From: Mesorhizobium amorphae
GTDB lineage: Bacteria; Pseudomonadota; Alphaproteobacteria; Rhizobiales; Rhizobiaceae
Direction of reading: 5' to 3'
Length of the DNA: 47,122 nucleotides
NCBI RefSeq assembly: GCF_014843845.1
Contig: NZ_JHQS01000037.1
Location: 1-47,122 of the forward strand
This document shows positions 44,822 to 47,122 of this stretch, piece after piece. Under the pieces are notes generated by a model, which saw only the letters and a list, made by a program, of their open reading frames with translations, was not told the origin of the DNA and made no database searches. The translations under genes were made by a program, and so were the position numbers. How positions within the stretch are numbered: position 1 is the first letter of the stretch; each line of letters begins with the position of its first letter.

Positions 44822-46246
44822 ATGGCCAAGAACATTCTGATCTTTGCTGACGGAACGGGCCAAATTGGCGGTCTTCGCCCCGACCAGCGGCTTTCGAACG
44901 TCTACAAGATGTATCAGGCCATGAGGCCCGGTCCATCATCGCCGATCTCCTACCACGATCAAGTTGCCTACTATGATCCTGGCTTGGGGGCCGGCGAGAT
45001 CGAAGGCGTTACTCCATCGAAGATCAAGAGCGGTCTGGAGACTGCCGTTGGCGCGGGCATCGAAGACAACATGATCGATTGCTATGCGAAGATCATTTCT
45101 TACTATGAACCAGGCGATCGCATCGTCCTGATTGGTTTTTCTCGTGGTGCCTACACCGTTCGCGCCTTGGCAAATATGATGAACCTTTGCGGTGTGCCGA
45201 CCCAGCTCCGGGATGGCTCGCCAATGCCAAGGCATGGTCTGAAGCTGCGCCAAGTTGCGACAGAAGCCGTCAAATCGGTCTACAGCCATGGAACCGGTAA
45301 GCCGCGGGTTGAGCAACCCTATTTTGCCCAACGGGAGGAAAAGGGGCGTAGGTTCCGAGTCAGTTATGGCTGCACTACGTCTGACGGTTCAGATAACTTG
45401 CGTGGAAACGTCGAACCTAGCTTTGTTGGTGTATTCGATACGGTTGCTGCTCTCCAGAATTCGGCAGTGACAGGATTGGTCCGCGGAACATTTTGGGGCG
45501 CAGCCTTGCTGTTTCTCGCAAGCATGTTCTTTGGCTGGCACTGGGCTTTGTTGCTGATTTTTGGCCTGTTGACCGGCGCCGCTTTGGTTGGCTACGTCCT
45601 AACAGTTAGAGGACAAATTCGATATTTCGAGGAGGATCCCGATCATCCGCTCAAACTTTGGAACCCTCTGAATTGGCAGAAAGCTCTCCGAAATGTCCAT
45701 CGCGCCTATTGGCGCAAGGAACACTATGACATGTGGCTATCACCGAAGGTGGGTTTTGCGCGCCACGCTTTATCCATTGATGAGAATCGGGCCGATTTCC
45801 CGAGGGTGGGGTGGGCGACGCAAACTGCAGTTCAGGCGAATAAAGACAAAAAGCCAAAATGGCTTGATCAGATTTGGTTTGCTGGATGCCACAGTGATGT
45901 CGGTGGCAGTTATCAAGAAGATGAATCTAGGCTGAGCGATATATCGCTGGACTGGATGGTGACTGAGCTCAAAGATTGCATACCATCGATAATCATTAGG
46001 GACGAGCTTCTGGTCACCACGCCAAACGCATTTGGCCTACAGCACGATGAAATTTGGATGGTCGATAAATGGTACTTCAAAAGGAAATGGAAGCGTAAGC
46101 CGCGACTCGTAGAATCTGAGTTTCGTTTACACTCCACGGTTCTTGAACGACTAGCGGCTGAGGCGGTGCCCAATCCTGAAGCTTCTGAACCATATCGTCC
46201 TGAGCAGCTGGCTAATCATCCTCAAGCTTCCAGTTTTTTTCGTTAG
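44822..46246 (+). CDS. DUF2235 alpha/beta-hydrolase, lipase-like
   Basis: 474 residues. DUF2235 proteins are alpha/beta hydrolases, many acting as phospholipases (Tle1-type effectors). The start KNILIFADGTGQ, nucleophile elbow IGFSRGAY (Ser107), Asp206 (VGVFDTVAAL) and His357 (AGCHSDVGGSY) give a complete triad. Two hydrophobic segments (about 224-242 and 243-262) are inserted in the middle, so the enzyme is probably membrane-bound. There are no type VI secretion genes around it. In a defence island it may be a membrane-damaging effector, but it stands alone and this is inference. Confidence 0.83.
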   Translation: MAKNILIFADGTGQIGGLRPDQRLSNVYKMYQAMRPGPSSPISYHDQVAYYDPGLGAGEIEGVTPSKIKSGLETAVGAGIEDNMIDCYAKIISYYEPGDRIVLIGFSRGAYTVRALANMMNLCGVPTQLRDGSPMPRHGLKLRQVATEAVKSVYSHGTGKPRVEQPYFAQREEKGRRFRVSYGCTTSDGSDNLRGNVEPSFVGVFDTVAALQNSAVTGLVRGTFWGAALLFLASMFFGWHWALLLIFGLLTGAALVGYVLTVRGQIRYFEEDPDHPLKLWNPLNWQKALRNVHRAYWRKEHYDMWLSPKVGFARHALSIDENRADFPRVGWATQTAVQANKDKKPKWLDQIWFAGCHSDVGGSYQEDESRLSDISLDWMVTELKDCIPSIIIRDELLVTTPNAFGLQHDEIWMVDKWYFKRKWKRKPRLVESEFRLHSTVLERLAAEAVPNPEASEPYRPEQLANHPQASSFFR

Positions 46247-46439
46247 CCACTGCCGTCATTTATCCAGCGTGGCACGTGTGTTGGATGTTCACTGTCGATT
46301 GGCAAAGCCGAGCCGAGCCAGTGTGCCGAAACTGCCTTTCCGGGACGAAGATACCGACAAGCGGCCATTCCGCTGACGACCCAAAGTCGGTCATACGCAT
46401 GTCGTGGACGCTGGATTAAAACCAGCCGTAGGTTCAACT

Positions 46440-46739
46440 TCTGATGGGCGCGGATGACGGTGGCATCCACGCATAGCCATTCGAAATCCCGTCATGGCTC
46501 AGCGTCTGGAAGAGATCATGCAAGACGCCCGCTCTACCCAGTCATAGTAGCGACGCTTCACCGTGCGGTGGTCGCCGAACCACTCCGGCAGGTCGCGCCA
46601 GCGCTCCGGAGCGCGCCATCCAGAAAATCGCATCCATGAACAGCCGGTTGTTGGTGCGCGGGCCGAGCTTGCCCTTGCAGCCGCCGGGCATCAATAGTGC
46701 TAACCGCGCCCATTGCGCGTCACTCAAACGGTCAGGATC
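46440..46739 (-). pseudogene. Decayed IS5-family transposase fragment
   Basis: Read leftwards: LSDAQWARLALLMPGG, then RTNNRLFMDAIFWMARSGA, a frameshift, and finally VDATVIRAHQK (first catalytic Asp) where similarity ends. The rest of the DDE domain is missing. It differs from the intact IS5 element at 7.1-8.1 kb in sequence, so it is a separate insertion. Confidence 0.75.
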
Positions 46740-47122
46740 CTATCCTTCAACCAAGACTGACTTATCGCAATAATCAGTCTCGAATCTGATTTGCGCGACC
46801 TGGGAAATCCTAAACCGTTAAATCCCCACCACGACCTAGGGCACGTGCGCCGAAATTCAGAAGTGGGATAGCCAATGTCGTCAGCGCTGTTGCGTGGATG
46901 CGCAGGCCCGGTCGGCAGGCACGATCGCTTGTCGCAAAGGCTCAACGGTAACTCCGCTGCCCTAGGCTAGCACTCGGGCTCGCTTTAGTTCCAATATGAT
47001 GCCGCTTTCTGGTCGTAGCGTCGGGCTTGTGTTGCTGTGTAACAAACTGAGTAACAGGGAACTAAAAAACACAAATATTTTCAATGCGTTGGCTAGGGAT
47101 TCGAAAGACGCTCTCTCCGCCA
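46740..47122. other. Gene-free right end of window
   Basis: No gene seen. GTAACA occurs at 47039-47044 and 47051-47056 (12-base spacing), like arm-type sites near an attachment site. The stretch ends in a tRNA-Ser-like 3' end. Confidence 0.5.
47100..47122 (+). other. tRNA-Ser-like 3' end, possible att remnant
   Basis: TTCGAAA (T-loop), GACGC, TCTCTCC (acceptor 3' strand), G and CCA in order, as in bacterial tRNA-Ser genes. The bases before it do not pair to make a T-stem and there is no tRNA body, so it is not a gene. This is what an att duplicate of a tRNA-Ser-targeted element looks like. Confidence 0.5.

Noticed and set aside
44822..46246. Type VI secretion effector locus
   Set aside because: DUF2235 lipases can be such effectors, but no VgrG, PAAR, adaptor or immunity gene lies beside it.

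Overview
The window looks like a genomic island from a GC-rich alphaproteobacterium, most likely Hyphomicrobiales (Rhizobiales; Mesorhizobium or a relative). This rests on protein style, a P4-type integrase directly behind a tRNA-Phe(GAA) 3' end, alphaproteobacterial insertion sequences and a quinate/shikimate-type TRAP operon. The genus is a guess; no search could be run.

Layout. 0-3 kb: tRNA-Phe end, integrase, a frameshifted accessory gene, and a more AT-rich pair of small genes (one IrrE-like). 3-8.1 kb: a decayed IS1595-type transposase, a DUF6471 regulator-like gene, the truncated C-terminus of a DUF1998 helicase converging on a Vsr-type endonuclease, and an IS5-family element with recognisable inverted repeats. 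8.4-21 kb: the most unusual locus. It holds a membrane protein, a STAND-type NTPase, a trypsin-like protease fused to a P-loop domain, a tandem subtilisin-trypsin protein, and a divergent trypsin-phospholipase D fusion. 21.3-25.3 kb: a catabolic operon (shikimate dehydrogenase, TRAP transporter, type II 3-dehydroquinate dehydratase, dehydroshikimate dehydratase) cut off at both ends. 25.9-30.1 kb: a second protease operon with two small membrane proteins, an exported protein, a subtilisin and a membrane-anchored trypsin. 31-32.3 kb: a lipoprotein and a small basic protein. 33-37.2 kb: a Gabija-like pair (OLD nuclease and UvrD helicase). 37.4-44.4 kb: a Wadjet operon jetABCD whose jetC carries a frameshift. 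44.8-46.2 kb: a DUF2235 lipase-like protein. 46.4-47.1 kb: a decayed IS5 transposase and, at the last base, a tRNA-Ser-like 3' end.

Together the genes read as a defence island: Gabija-like, Wadjet, a Vsr/DUF1998 remnant and two clusters that pair subtilisin (S8) with trypsin-like (S1) proteases. The 13-21 kb cluster is the best candidate for an undescribed system. A STAND sensor could switch on a chain of proteases that ends in a protease-linked PLD effector. The domain content is read from the sequence; the signalling order and the defence role are inference.

Many elements are broken (post-integrase gene, IS1595, DUF1998 helicase, both ends of the catabolic operon, jetC, terminal IS5), so the island appears to have grown by repeated insertion and deletion.
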